Below, one piece after another: positions 53,064 through 62,477 of a stretch of DNA of 64,000 nt. Source of the stretch: Roseomonas gilardii subsp. gilardii (GTDB lineage: Bacteria > Pseudomonadota > Alphaproteobacteria > Acetobacterales > Acetobacteraceae); NCBI RefSeq assembly GCF_023078375.1, contig NZ_CP095554.1, positions 3,000,001 through 3,064,000 on the forward strand, in the 5' to 3' direction. The position numbers and the translations under genes were made by a program. The notes under the pieces are model-generated. The model was not told the origin of the DNA and did not search any database. It saw nothing but the letters and a program-made list of their open reading frames with translations. Positions within the stretch are counted from its first letter, which is position 1, and each line of letters starts with the position of its first letter.

Positions 53064-54602
53064 TCATTCTCTCCTTGCCTCGTCACTGGTCATGCGGGTG
53101 CGTGGCTGGGGCGCTTGCCAGGGATGTACCGGCGTCGGCGACGGTGTGGCCGCCCTGGCGGTCCTGCTCCTCGGGGCCTTGGGCGGATCGCCGTAGCAAA
53201 GCACCCGGACCACGGAGCGGCCTGTCTCCTCCATGAGGTCAGCGAGGTTGCGAGGCTGACTCGCCGCATCGGCGAAAGCGGATGCCTCAGTCAGTGGAAG
53301 ATCGTAGTCGCGCAGGAAGCGCCGCAGCAGCCGCGGCGCGATAGCCAGGTTGACGTTCTGCGGCAGGGTGCCGTTCCGCAGCAGCGACAGGATGGCATCA
53401 GCCTGCCCCACCGGCATGCCAACGACCCGGCCCGACATGTCCAGCAGGGCCCCGCCGCTGTTGCCGGGCTGGGTCGGCGAGGTGTACTGGATCCAGCCAT
53501 CATTCTCACCCACACCGATGGCGCTGACATTGCCGCCGGTCACTGTGGGTTCTCGCGTCTTCACGTTCATGCCTGGAAAGCCCATCGCCGCCACTGGGGT
53601 GCCCGGGCGAACATCCGTGGCGATCGCCAATGACGGGCGGTTCAGCCCCGGCACATCGACCAAGGCAAGATCGAGTTCCTCGTTGCGGCCGCGCAGCTTG
53701 GCACCGGCCAGTTCCGCCAGCCCGGCCTGGACCGAAACCTGCCGGCAGCCATTCACCACATGCCAGTTGGTGACGATGAGATGCGGCGCCACGGCGAAGC
53801 CGCTTCCGGTTTTCCGAATTCTGTCTTCTGCTGCCGTCTGGGCGACGGCGTAGCGATAGGCAGGCCGCGACGGTAGGGCGCTTTCCTCCCGCCCGATATC
53901 GGGTGCGAACTCCTCCCCCGCCGCCAGCTTCGCGGGCCTGGAACGCGCCGGCTTCGGCATCAAGGATGGCACGGGTGCCACTTCGACAGGACGCGCCGCC
54001 CACTGACGGGCGCGCGTGAAGCTTTCCGGCGACAACTGACGTTCGAAAGCTGCAAGGCCGGGCTGGATGACAAAGGGGCCGCGATGCTGGCTCTCGCGCA
54101 GGATCGCCCAGCGCGCCGCCTCGACGGGATCGGCTTCCATGCCGCGCCCCAGCAGCGCCGCCACCATGAGGCAGCCCTGAGCGCGGAGTTGGCCGCGGCT
54201 GGCTCCATAGCGCCACCAAGCCACCGCCCTCGCTTCGTCACGCTCCGTGCCATAGCCGCTGGCATGGGCGCTGCCCGCCTCGGCAGCGGCGTGGAGATGC
54301 CCGGCCAGGGCGGCCTGCTCCAGATAGTAGAGCGCCTCCGCCGCTGTTTCATCCTCATCCCGGCTTTCCAGCAGGATCTGGGCAAGACTGTACATTGCTT
54401 CCGGGTCGCGATCCCGTGCCTGCTGCCGCAAAGTAGCCTCCGCCACACGCGGGCGCGCCACGAGGCGGGATGGCGGGCGGTGACAGCCGGAGGCCAGCGC
54501 ATCCGCCGTCAGGTTCCCAAGCCGATCCGGTGCCGCCGCCTCCGCAGGGTCAGCCAAGCCCAGGAGCGCGACACTGGACAGCAGAAGGAGACAGCGAAGC
54601 AT
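53064..54602 (-). CDS. secreted trypsin-like protease with Sel1-type repeats
   Basis: A 512-residue exported protein. Signal peptide 'MLRCLLLLSSVALLGLADPAEA', then Sel1/TPR-like helical repeats (about 60-175; 'AMYSLAQILLESRDEDETAAEALYYLEQAA', 'DPVEAARWAILRES') and a chymotrypsin-fold protease (about 255-450) with His in 'IVTNWHVVNGC', Asp in 'EELDLALVDV' and Ser in 'QPGNSGGALL'. No PDZ domain. Sel1 repeats fused to a DegP-like core suggest protein-quality or stress tasks in the periplasm. The Arg/Pro-rich tail is probably disordered. A small palindrome precedes the start. Confidence 0.85.
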   Translation of the reverse strand: MLRCLLLLSSVALLGLADPAEAAAPDRLGNLTADALASGCHRPPSRLVARPRVAEATLRQQARDRDPEAMYSLAQILLESRDEDETAAEALYYLEQAALAGHLHAAAEAGSAHASGYGTERDEARAVAWWRYGASRGQLRAQGCLMVAALLGRGMEADPVEAARWAILRESQHRGPFVIQPGLAAFERQLSPESFTRARQWAARPVEVAPVPSLMPKPARSRPAKLAAGEEFAPDIGREESALPSRPAYRYAVAQTAAEDRIRKTGSGFAVAPHLIVTNWHVVNGCRQVSVQAGLAELAGAKLRGRNEELDLALVDVPGLNRPSLAIATDVRPGTPVAAMGFPGMNVKTREPTVTGGNVSAIGVGENDGWIQYTSPTQPGNSGGALLDMSGRVVGMPVGQADAILSLLRNGTLPQNVNLAIAPRLLRRFLRDYDLPLTEASAFADAASQPRNLADLMEETGRSVVRVLCYGDPPKAPRSRTARAATPSPTPVHPWQAPQPRTRMTSDEARRE

Positions 54603-54611
54603 GTCGATTCC

Positions 54612-54626
54612 TCAACCAAAGGTTGA
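54612..54626. promoter_or_regulatory. short palindrome TCAACC-AAA-GGTTGA
   Basis: Perfect 6-bp arms, 10 bases before the protease start codon. It could be an operator or a leader hairpin that affects translation. Confidence 0.35.
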
Positions 54627-54713
54627 AGAAATGTAGCGTCACGGAAATGTTACGAGAAGTGATCGGGCGCCGGAAGGAAGGGATAGTCTCTTCCGCCGAA
54701 GTGGAGGGCTCCC

Positions 54714-56573
54714 TCACCCCCGCCCACAGGTCGCGAGCACGTCCAGCACATCCTCGCCATACCGTTCCAGCTTGCTGGCCCCCACGCCGGGGACGGTGGC
54801 CAGTTCGTCGAGATCGGTGGGCTTCTGCGCCGCGATCTCGCTCAGGGTGCGGTCGCTGAAGATCATGTAGGCGGGCAGCGCCTGCCGCTGCGCCTCATCC
54901 CGCCGCCAGGCGCGCAGCGCCTCGAAGACTGGATCGCCGGAGGAGGCGGGCGCCTCGCGCCTGCGTGGGCCGCCCCGGGCGGAGATGCGCGGCAGGATGG
55001 CCTCCTCCCGCAGCATCACCTTTTCCTGCCCTTTCAGGATCGGGCGGGCGGCCTCGGTCGGGCGGTATTCGCCATGATTCTCCACCGCCACGTCCAGCGC
55101 GCCCCGGGCCACGAGCTGCCGCGCGATGCTGCGCCAGTTCTGGGGCGAGACATCGCGGCCGACGCCGAAGGTGGGAAGCTGGTCATGGCCGAACTGGAGG
55201 ACCTTCTCCGTCTTCTCTCCACGCAGCACGTCCACCAGATGGCCCAGGCCGAAGCGGCTGCCCGTTCGGACCACGGCCGAAAGCAGCTTCTGCGCCGCCA
55301 CGGTCCCGTCGCGCAGGCTGGGTGGGCGCAGGCAGGCGTCGCAATTGCCGCAATCCCGCTCCAGATCCTCGCCGAAGCAGCGCAGCAGGATGCGGCGGCG
55401 GCAGGTCGCGCTCTCGGCGATGGCGACCATGCGGTTCAGGCGCTCGCGCTCGATGCGCTTCTGCTCGTCGGAGGCCGGGCTCTCCTCCAGCCGGTGGCGG
55501 GCCCAGACGATGTCCTCGGCCCCGTGCAGCAGCAGGGCGCGGGCCGGCAGCCCGTCGCGGCCGGCGCGGCCGATCTCCTGGTACCAGCTCTCCGGGCTGG
55601 CCGGCAGCGTGGCATGGGCGACCCAGCGCACATCGGGGCGGTCGATCCCCATGCCGAAGGCGACGGTCGCCGCCATCACCACCGCATCGCCGCTGGCGAA
55701 GCGCTTGTGCGCGGCGCGCTTGTCGGCGGCCTCCATCCCGGCATGGAAGGAGATGGCGTCATGGCCGTTCTCGCGCAGCCAGCCGGCGGTCTGCTCGGCG
55801 CCCTTGCGCGTGGCGCAATAGACGATGCCGGCACCACGCCCGTCGGAGGCTTCCCGCGCGAAGGCCAGGATCTGCCGGCGGGCGCTTTCGCGCGGCGCGG
55901 CCTCGATGCGGATGTTGGGGCGGTCGAAGCCGCCACGGAAGACAGGGTCCTCCGTCAGGCTCAGGCGTTCGCGGATATCCTCCACCGTGCGCGCATCGGC
56001 GGTGGCGGTGAGCGCGATGCGCGGCACCTCGGGGAAGAGGCGGGCCAGCACGTCGAGGTCGCGGTAGTCGGGGCGGAAATGATGGCCCCACTGGCTGACG
56101 CAATGCGCCTCGTCGATGGCGAAGAGGGCGAGCTCCGTGCGGCCCAGCCGCTCCAGCGTCGATTCGAGGTTCAGCCGCTCGGGTGAGACGTAGAGGAGCT
56201 TCAGCGCGCCCCGCGACAGGTCGCGGAACAGGTTGCCACGCTCGCCCTCCTCCATCTCGGAATGCAGGGCGGCGGCGGCCACGCCCGCCTGGCGGAGGGC
56301 CGAGACCTGGTCCTCCATCAGGGCGATCAAGGGCGAGACCACCACGCCCAGGCCGGGGCGGCAAAGGGCGGGGACCTGGTAGCACAGGCTCTTGCCGCCG
56401 CCCGTCGGCATCAGCACCAGGCCGGAGCCGCCCGCCACGATGTGGTGGACGATCTCCTCCTGGCGCCCGCGGAATCCCTTGTGGCCGAAGACCTCGCTCA
56501 GGACCTTGCGGGGGCCATCGGCCTCCTGCCCGGTCCCGCGGTCAATCAGACGGTCACGCAGAAATCCGAGCAT
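54714..56573 (-). CDS. recQ: ATP-dependent DNA helicase RecQ
   Basis: A 619-residue superfamily 2 helicase working in recombination and fork repair. 'RGRQEEIVHHIVAGG' and Walker A 'PTGGGKSLCYQVPAL' start the ATPase, with DEAH box 'FAIDEAHCVSQWGHHFRPDY', 'ALTATAD', 'GIVYCATRKGAEQ' and 'QEIGRAGRDG' of the second lobe. The RecQ zinc site ('CRRRILLRCFGEDL', 'CGNCDACL') and winged helix follow, then a C-terminal HRDC domain ('PAYMIFSDRTLSEIA'). Full length. Its ATG overlaps the stop of the OmpA-like lipoprotein gene (TGATG). Confidence 0.96.
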   Translation of the reverse strand: MLGFLRDRLIDRGTGQEADGPRKVLSEVFGHKGFRGRQEEIVHHIVAGGSGLVLMPTGGGKSLCYQVPALCRPGLGVVVSPLIALMEDQVSALRQAGVAAAALHSEMEEGERGNLFRDLSRGALKLLYVSPERLNLESTLERLGRTELALFAIDEAHCVSQWGHHFRPDYRDLDVLARLFPEVPRIALTATADARTVEDIRERLSLTEDPVFRGGFDRPNIRIEAAPRESARRQILAFAREASDGRGAGIVYCATRKGAEQTAGWLRENGHDAISFHAGMEAADKRAAHKRFASGDAVVMAATVAFGMGIDRPDVRWVAHATLPASPESWYQEIGRAGRDGLPARALLLHGAEDIVWARHRLEESPASDEQKRIERERLNRMVAIAESATCRRRILLRCFGEDLERDCGNCDACLRPPSLRDGTVAAQKLLSAVVRTGSRFGLGHLVDVLRGEKTEKVLQFGHDQLPTFGVGRDVSPQNWRSIARQLVARGALDVAVENHGEYRPTEAARPILKGQEKVMLREEAILPRISARGGPRRREAPASSGDPVFEALRAWRRDEAQRQALPAYMIFSDRTLSEIAAQKPTDLDELATVPGVGASKLERYGEDVLDVLATCGRG

Positions 56574-56971
56574 CAGTTTCCGATCTTGATCTCCACCCGG
56601 CGGCTCTCGACGGGGGTGGCTTCATAGGGGATGGCGCCAAGCGGCAGAACGGTGATGCGCGACCCGTCCACCTTGTCCGCGCGAAGCTGCGCCGCCACGG
56701 CCTGGGCGCGGAGCTGGCTCAGCTCCCGGTTGCCGCCGGCCACGGGGGTCGGCTCGGGATTGGCGAAGCCCAGGACGGTGACCCTGGTCTCGGGATAGCG
56801 ATTGGCGATGTCGGCCGCCTCGGCGATCAGGCCCTTGGCCGCGTCGTCGAGCATCGCGTCGTCGCGCTGGAAGAAGACGACGCGGGCCTGGGGCGCGCCC
56901 ATCTTCGGGCTGGCGCAGGCCGCCAGCAGGGGCAGGGCCGCGAGGGAGGCAAGCAGGAAAAACCGGCGCAT
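56573..56971 (-). CDS. OmpA-like lipoprotein
   Basis: A 132-residue lipoprotein. The signal peptide ends in a lipobox 'LPLLAACA' (lipidated Cys19), followed by an OmpA/MotB-like domain: 'ARVVFFQRDDAMLDDAAKGLIAEAADI', 'VTVLGFANPEPTPVAGG', 'LSQLRAQAVAAQLRADKVDG', 'ESRRVEIKI'. Probably bound to outer-membrane or wall material in the periplasm. The canonical peptidoglycan-binding Asp/Arg pair is only partly kept ('SRRVEI'). ATG 56971 is chosen because it starts the signal peptide. Upstream of, and coupled to, recQ. Confidence 0.8.
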   Translation of the reverse strand: MRRFFLLASLAALPLLAACASPKMGAPQARVVFFQRDDAMLDDAAKGLIAEAADIANRYPETRVTVLGFANPEPTPVAGGNRELSQLRAQAVAAQLRADKVDGSRITVLPLGAIPYEATPVESRRVEIKIGN

Positions 56972-57086
56972 CGGCGCGCGTCTCCGGGACAATGTGACGG
57001 GCCGTGCCATGCGATGCCCGTTCCGCCCCGTCAACGGGCCGGAACGGCTCCACGGCCGCTGCGGGCCTTCACCTGATTCATTGTGA

Positions 57087-58739
57087 TCAGCCCGCCGCAT
57101 GGAAGGCCCGGCCACCGGCCAGGCGCAGCACCCGCGTCGGGTGTTCCGCCCCGGTCAGGCGATGCGTGATCAGCAGGACCGTGCGCCCGGCGGTGGCCTC
57201 GTCCAGAGTCTCCAGGAAGGCGCGCTCGGCGCTGACATCGAGTCCCGCCGCGGGTTCGTCCAGGATCAGCACCGGCGCCGGGGACAGCAGCGCCCGTGCC
57301 AGGGCCAGGCGCCGTGCCTGCCCGCCGGAAAAGCGCGCCCCCGCCTCGCCGCAGCGTGTCTCCAGCCCCAGCGGCAGGGCGCGGACCAGATCGCCGATCC
57401 GCGCGCGGTCCAGCGCCTGCCAGAGTTCCGCCTCGTCCGCTTCCGGCCGGGCGAGGCGGAGGTTGGCGGCGATCGTGTCGTCGAAGAGCCGGGCATCCTG
57501 GGTCAGGCATGTGACACGGCGGCGCAGGTCATGGGCGGCGAGGCTCGCGATCTCCACGCCGCCCAGGGTGATGCTGCCGGATTGCGGACGGGCGAGGCCC
57601 AGCAGCAGCGCGGCCACGGTGGACTTGCCGGCGCCGGAGGGGCCGAGCAGCACCACCCGCGCCCCTTCCGGGATCTCCAGCGAGAAGCCGTCCAGCACCG
57701 GCTCCCGGTCCGCATCCCAGGCGAAGCGGATGTCGCGCATGCGGATGGCATGGCCCGGCGGCAGGGGCGCCGGCACGGCCGGGTCGGGGGCCGGAACCGG
57801 GGCGTCGGCGGCCTCTAGCAGGCGGCGCGCGGCGGCACCGGCACCGGCCAGCGCGATCCCGGCGCGGGGCAGCGCGGCGAGGCTCTCGGCGGCGGCGAGA
57901 GCGAGGAACAACGCGGGCACCGCCAGCGCCGCGGCACCCGCGCCGCCGGCCAAGCCCCAGGCCAGGGCGCCGAGCAGCGCGGCCTGGGCCAGCAGCGCCC
58001 CGGCGGCCCCGCCCAGCGTGCCGATGTGGGAGGCGTAGCCCTCGGCCAGGGACTGGGCATGGCCGGCCTCGGCCAGCCGCGCGCCGGCCCGGGCCTCGCC
58101 ATTGTTGGACAGCACGTCCTCCAGCCCCAGCAGCGGCTCCACGGCGCGGGCGCGGAGGGCGCCGCGTGCCTCGGCCACGGCGGCGGAACGGCGTGCGGCC
58201 AGGGGGGCGAGCAGCGGCGGCAGCAGCAGGGCCAGGGCCAGCGGCAGCGCCACCACAGCCATCAGCCCGGGCGAGGCCCAGCCCAGCAGCACGGCGATGG
58301 CCAGCACCGTGGCCGCGGCCGCCGCCATCGGCGCCATGGCGCGCAGGTAGAGTCCGTCCAGCGCCTCGACATCGGAAACCAGCCGCCCCAGCAGGTCTCC
58401 GGCGCGGCGCAGCCCGATCCCGGCCGGCAGGCGCTCGGCCAGCCGGCGGAAGAACCAGACCCGGGTATCGGCCAGGGCGCGGAAGGTCGCGGCATGGGTG
58501 GTCATGCGCTCCATCCAGCGCAGCACCGGGCGCAGAAGGATCAGCGGCCGCAGCAGCAGCAGCGCGCCCGCGGCGGCGGCCATGGCGCCGTGGCGCAGGC
58601 CCTGCGACACGCCATGCCCGGCCAGGGACAGCAGCGCCACGCCGGACAGGGCGGCAAGGCAGGCGACCAGCGCGCCGAGCACCAGCCCGGCCCGGTGCGC
58701 CCGCCAGAGGCCGAGGATGCGGGACAGATCACGCCACAT
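57087..58739 (-). CDS. cydC: CydC, thiol reductant ABC exporter subunit
   Basis: A 550-residue half-transporter. With CydD it exports glutathione and cysteine to the periplasm, which is needed for cytochrome bd assembly. Six hydrophobic helices (about 15-310) precede an ATPase with Walker A 'LGPSGAGKSTVAALLLG', Q-loop 'CLTQDARLFDDT', signature 'FSGGQARRLALARALL' and Walker B 'VLILDEPAAGLD'. ATG 58739 overlaps the cydD end by 11 bases. Second gene of the cydDC operon. The cydAB oxidase genes are not in this window. Confidence 0.92.
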   Translation of the reverse strand: MWRDLSRILGLWRAHRAGLVLGALVACLAALSGVALLSLAGHGVSQGLRHGAMAAAAGALLLLRPLILLRPVLRWMERMTTHAATFRALADTRVWFFRRLAERLPAGIGLRRAGDLLGRLVSDVEALDGLYLRAMAPMAAAAATVLAIAVLLGWASPGLMAVVALPLALALLLPPLLAPLAARRSAAVAEARGALRARAVEPLLGLEDVLSNNGEARAGARLAEAGHAQSLAEGYASHIGTLGGAAGALLAQAALLGALAWGLAGGAGAAALAVPALFLALAAAESLAALPRAGIALAGAGAAARRLLEAADAPVPAPDPAVPAPLPPGHAIRMRDIRFAWDADREPVLDGFSLEIPEGARVVLLGPSGAGKSTVAALLLGLARPQSGSITLGGVEIASLAAHDLRRRVTCLTQDARLFDDTIAANLRLARPEADEAELWQALDRARIGDLVRALPLGLETRCGEAGARFSGGQARRLALARALLSPAPVLILDEPAAGLDVSAERAFLETLDEATAGRTVLLITHRLTGAEHPTRVLRLAGGRAFHAAG

Positions 58740-60435
58740 GGCCGGCCTCCTTGCCACGGCGCGCCTGCCCGGCCACGCGCCCATCCTCCAGGGTCAGCAC
58801 CCGGGCGGGGAAACGCTGGCGCAGCAGCGGCGAATGGCTGGCGATCACCGCCGTCCGCCCGGCGCAGAGGCGGCGGAGCCCGTCAAGGACCTCCGCCTCG
58901 GTGCCGGGGTCGAGATGGGCCGTCGGCTCGTCCAGCAGGACCAGGGGCCGGTCGCGCAGGAAGGCGCGGGCCAGCGCCACACGCTGCGCCTGCCCGCCGG
59001 AAAGCCCCCAGCCCCCCTCGCCCACCAGCGTGTCGAGGCCGTTGGGCAGATCCGCGGTGAAATCCGTCACCCGCGCCTCCCGCGCCGCCGCCTCCACCGC
59101 CGCGTCATCGGCCTCCGGCCTGGCGAGGCGGATGTTCTCGCGGATCGTGTCGCGGAACAGATGCGGGCGCTGCGGGACATAGGCGGAGAGGCGGCGCAGC
59201 TCCTCCGGCCGCAGGGCCAGGGCATCGCGCCCGTTGAGGGCGATGCGCCCGGAATCCGGCCGGCGGAAGCCCAGCAGCAGGCGCAGCACGGAGGATTTCC
59301 CGGCGCCGGAAGGCCCCGACAGCACCAGCGTCTCGCCCGGCATCACGCGGAAGGTGACGCCGTCCAGCGCGACGGGGCGCGCCGGGTCGTAGCGGAGCGA
59401 GACATTCTCGAAGGTCAGCACCACGGAGGGCGGCACCTCCTCCAGCAGCAGCCCTTCCCGTTCCGGCGCATCGAGCAGCGGCGCCAGCTCGGCGGCAGCC
59501 CCGGCGGCGGACATGCGCTCGTGATAGGCGGCGGAGAAGGCGCGCAGTGGCGCGAAGAAGGCGGGCACCAGCAGCAGCACGAAGAGCGCCGAGACCGGCG
59601 AGGGATGGCCACCGGTGACCAGCGCGGCATGGCGCCAGGCGAGGCAGCCCAGCACTGCCGCGGCGATCAGTTCCAGCCCGGCGGAGCCGAGGAAGGCCAC
59701 GCGCAGCACCCGCATCGTCCGCTGCCGCAACTCGTCGGCGGCCTGTCCCAGCGCCTTCGCCTCGTCATCCTGGCGGTTGAACAGGACCAGGGTGGGCAGG
59801 CCCCTCACCCGGTCCAGGAAGCGGCCGGAAAGGCGTTGCAGGGCGTCGAACTGCCGGCGGCTCTGGATGGCGGCGCCGATGCCGGTCAGGGCCATGGAGA
59901 CGGGCACGAGCAGCCCGCCGGCGGCCAGGATCAGCCCGCCCACCGGGTCCATCAGCCCCGCCGCCAGGGCGATGGCCGCCGGCACCAGCAGGGCCAGCAT
60001 GGCAGCGGGCAGCCAGCGGGCGAAATAGCCGTCCAGCGCCTCGACCCGGTCCACCACCAGCGCGGCACGCTCCCCGGCGGGGCGCTCATCCGCCGGGCCG
60101 AGTTCCAGGAGGCGGGCCAGGGCCTGTTGCCGCAGCCGGGCGCGGGCAGCGGCGCCGGCGGCGTGCTGGGCGCGTTCCTGCGCCATGCCGAGCCCGGTCT
60201 GCAGCAGCAGGAGCACGGCGGCGGCGGCGAAGGCGGTCCAGCCGGACCCGGCCACCGCACCCGGAAAGCCAAGCAGGGTGGCGAGCAGGGTGGCGATGAA
60301 CCAGGCCTGGGCGATGCCACAGATGGCGGCGGCGAGACCGAGGCCGGTGGAGCGGAGGAGGCGCGGACGATCCTCGCGCGCGACACGGGACAGGAGCCGC
60401 CGGGCCGCCGCGTTATCCGCCTTTGAGGAAGACAT
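58729..60435 (-). CDS. cydD: CydD, thiol reductant ABC exporter subunit
   Basis: A 568-residue partner of CydC. The membrane half (about 20-330) has 'RLLRSTGLGLAAAICGIAQAWFIATLLATLL' and 'GLPTLVLFNRQDDEAKAL'; the ATPase has 'LSGPSGAGKSSVLRLLLG', 'VPQRPHLFRDTIRENI', signature 'LSGGQAQRVALARAFL' and 'LVLLDEPTAHLD'. The 'LVDRVEALDGYFARWLP' segment is typical of CydD. ATG 60435 is used; the open frame to 60513 overlaps the divergent deacetylase gene region. Confidence 0.92.
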   Translation of the reverse strand: MSSSKADNAAARRLLSRVAREDRPRLLRSTGLGLAAAICGIAQAWFIATLLATLLGFPGAVAGSGWTAFAAAAVLLLLQTGLGMAQERAQHAAGAAARARLRQQALARLLELGPADERPAGERAALVVDRVEALDGYFARWLPAAMLALLVPAAIALAAGLMDPVGGLILAAGGLLVPVSMALTGIGAAIQSRRQFDALQRLSGRFLDRVRGLPTLVLFNRQDDEAKALGQAADELRQRTMRVLRVAFLGSAGLELIAAAVLGCLAWRHAALVTGGHPSPVSALFVLLLVPAFFAPLRAFSAAYHERMSAAGAAAELAPLLDAPEREGLLLEEVPPSVVLTFENVSLRYDPARPVALDGVTFRVMPGETLVLSGPSGAGKSSVLRLLLGFRRPDSGRIALNGRDALALRPEELRRLSAYVPQRPHLFRDTIRENIRLARPEADDAAVEAAAREARVTDFTADLPNGLDTLVGEGGWGLSGGQAQRVALARAFLRDRPLVLLDEPTAHLDPGTEAEVLDGLRRLCAGRTAVIASHSPLLRQRFPARVLTLEDGRVAGQARRGKEAGHVA

Positions 60436-60511
60436 GGCGGCACCCTCTAGACCACTCCGCATCCGCATGCACCCTTTCCCCTGTTTCTTCCTTGTTTCGC
60501 GAGGGTCCCGC

Positions 60512-61405
60512 ATGCTGCGACAGCATGGCCGCTACGACTACCACCCCTGGTCGGAACGTCCACGCTGGACCTGGCCGGATGGCGGCCACCTCGCGGTCTA
60601 TCTCGGCGTGAACCTGGAGCACTTCGCCTTCGGCGAGGGGCTGGGCGCGGAACTGGCCCCCGGCGGCCCGCAGCCGGATGTGCTGAACCATGCCTGGCGC
60701 GACTATGGCAACCGGGTGGGGGCCTGGAGGCTGCTGGAACTGCTGGACGAACTGGGCGCCCCCTGCACCGTCCTGGCCAACAGCGCCATGTACGGATACG
60801 CGCCGCAGCTCATGGCGGCGCACCGGGCGCGCGGGGACGAGATCGCCGGCCATGGCCACAGCAACAGCGAGCGGCAGAGCGTGCTGCCCGAGGAGGCCGA
60901 GCGGGAACTGATCGCCGAGGCGACCGCGGTGCTGACGCGGCATGAGGGCCGGGCGCCGCGAGGCTGGCTCTCGCCCTGGATCGCGGAGAGCGTGGCCACG
61001 CCGGACCTGCTGGCGGAGGCGGGCTACCGCTACACGCTGAACTGGTGCAGCGACGACCAGCCCGTCTGGCACCGCACCCGCTCCGGCCCGCTCCTCGCCA
61101 TCCCCTATCCGCAGGAGGTCAACGACATCCCCGCCATCGTGGCGCGCAAGGACGGGGCGGAGCAGTTCGCCGCGATGATCGTGGCGGATTTCGACGAGCG
61201 GCTGCGGCAGGTGCGGGACGGCCGGGCGCAGGTGATGGGGATCGCCCTGCACCCCTATATCGTCGGGCAGCCTTATCGCCTGGCGGCGCTGCGCCGGGCG
61301 CTGGCCCATGTGCTGGCGCCGCGAGCCGGGGTCTGGGTCTGCACCGCCGGGGCGATCCATGACCATGTCGCCGGCCTGCCGGCCGGGACGTGCCCAGGCG
61401 GTTGA
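60512..61405 (+). CDS. polysaccharide deacetylase-family (PuuE-like) hydrolase
   Basis: A 297-residue NodB-homology-domain protein. The layout ('LAVYLGVNLEHFAFGEG', 'WRDYGNRVGAWRLLELLDELG', 'EIAGHGHSNSERQSVL', 'PRGWLSPWIAESVATPDLLAEAGYRYTLNW', 'GIALHPYIVGQPYRL') matches the PuuE/allantoinase-like branch of carbohydrate esterase 4 rather than classic chitin deacetylases. Probably hydrolyses a C-N bond (allantoin or an N-acetyl group) in the cytoplasm; no signal peptide. ATG 60512 has GAGGG 7 bases upstream. Divergent from cydD. Confidence 0.85.
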   Translation: MLRQHGRYDYHPWSERPRWTWPDGGHLAVYLGVNLEHFAFGEGLGAELAPGGPQPDVLNHAWRDYGNRVGAWRLLELLDELGAPCTVLANSAMYGYAPQLMAAHRARGDEIAGHGHSNSERQSVLPEEAERELIAEATAVLTRHEGRAPRGWLSPWIAESVATPDLLAEAGYRYTLNWCSDDQPVWHRTRSGPLLAIPYPQEVNDIPAIVARKDGAEQFAAMIVADFDERLRQVRDGRAQVMGIALHPYIVGQPYRLAALRRALAHVLAPRAGVWVCTAGAIHDHVAGLPAGTCPGG

Positions 61406-61681
61406 GCCCCCGGCCAGGCCATCGGCCTCGTGGTGCATGGCCTATCGGGGTTTGACAGCCCCCGCCGCGCGGTGGGGCCGGGTGCCGCACGCGCGGGTTG
61501 CCTTATGTGCCAGCCCCCTATCAACCGGATGAGTAACGGGATGTTTGCACTGCAACAAAGCGACACATTTGCCGTGCTTTCGCTTCCGCTTTCGTGATTT
61601 GGCAACCCCTGATGCGTTTTTCTCAATAGTCTCTTAATATAGACACTCTGGAGCACACTCTCACGGGCTGGGAAAATTGCC

Positions 61682-62023
61682 TTGTCGCTCCATGTCCAGT
61701 TCCGCATCGTCAGCACCTGGAGCCAGGGCTTCCAGGCCGAGATCGTCATCACCAACGGGGGACAGACCTCCATGCGGCGCTGGACACTCTGCCTGGTTCC
61801 AAGTTGGCAGATCCTGGAAGTCTGGAATGCCCGGCATGACGGCCAGGCCGTGCAGGGGCACCTCATCCGCCTGCATCCCGAGGGGACGGACCCGCTGCAT
61901 CCGGGGCAAAGCTCGACGATCGGGCTGATCGCCAATGGTCCGCCCCAGATTCCCGTCATCAGGACATGCTGGGACGATACCGGCCCGCCGCTTCCTCACC
62001 CCTCCCCCGGTTGCCAGGGCTGA
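61682..62023 (+). CDS. stand-alone cellulose-binding (CBM2-like) protein
   Basis: A 113-residue protein consisting of little more than one CBM2 domain. The strand pattern fits bacterial CBM2: 'SLHVQFRIVSTWSQGFQAEIVITNGG', 'MRRWTLCLVP', 'ILEVWNARHDGQ' and 'LHPGQSSTIGLIANGP'. The family binds crystalline cellulose or chitin through exposed Trp residues; three (in 'STWSQGF', 'RRWTL' and 'EVWNA') are present. No catalytic domain or signal peptide is visible. The start is TTG 61682 with no strong ribosome-binding site. An AT-rich promoter-like stretch lies at about 61615-61650 (TTCTCAATAGTCTCTTAATATAG). Confidence 0.65.
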   Translation: MSLHVQFRIVSTWSQGFQAEIVITNGGQTSMRRWTLCLVPSWQILEVWNARHDGQAVQGHLIRLHPEGTDPLHPGQSSTIGLIANGPPQIPVIRTCWDDTGPPLPHPSPGCQG

Positions 62024-62041
62024 CCGCCGCGCCGGGTCCGC

Positions 62042-62374
62042 TCACCGCCAGCAGAGCAGGAGATCCAGGACGCTGAGGACATAGCCCAGCATCAGGAACA
62101 GGAAGCCCAGGATCACGAGGAACAGGCCGATCACGTATTTCATCGTGGCGACGCCGTAATCCACCAGCGTCCAGCCGAACTGGACCACGGCGCGGCCTCC
62201 GTAGCAGCTCGGGCGCGGCGCGGCCTGATCCCTTTCCGCCGCCATCGAGGGGGCGGCCAGTGCCACGGAGCAGGTGACGGGAACCAGGCCGGCGCCACCG
62301 GCCGTCAGGGGTGAGACGATCAGGAAAGCCAGAAGGAGGGACCGCAGGAGTCCCCACGCGGATCGGTTGAACAT
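62042..62374 (-). CDS. small membrane protein, hypothetical
   Basis: A 110-residue protein with a signal-peptide or helix ('LLRSLLLAFLIVSPLTAGGAG'), a polar middle with one Cys ('APRPSCYGGRAVV') and a C-terminal pair of hydrophobic helices ('MKYVIGLFLVILGFLFLMLGYVLSVLDLLL'). No family recognised. ATG 62374 as given. Convergent with the CBM2 gene. Confidence 0.55.
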   Translation of the reverse strand: MFNRSAWGLLRSLLLAFLIVSPLTAGGAGLVPVTCSVALAAPSMAAERDQAAPRPSCYGGRAVVQFGWTLVDYGVATMKYVIGLFLVILGFLFLMLGYVLSVLDLLLCWR

Positions 62375-62477
62375 CGCGGCCGAAGCTGCGGCAGGGCACC
62401 GTGTCGGTCCAGCCCAGGCCGCGCAACCCTGCCGCCATCCGGATAGCCGGTCCCGGTTGCCGGCCCCACCCGCCGGA

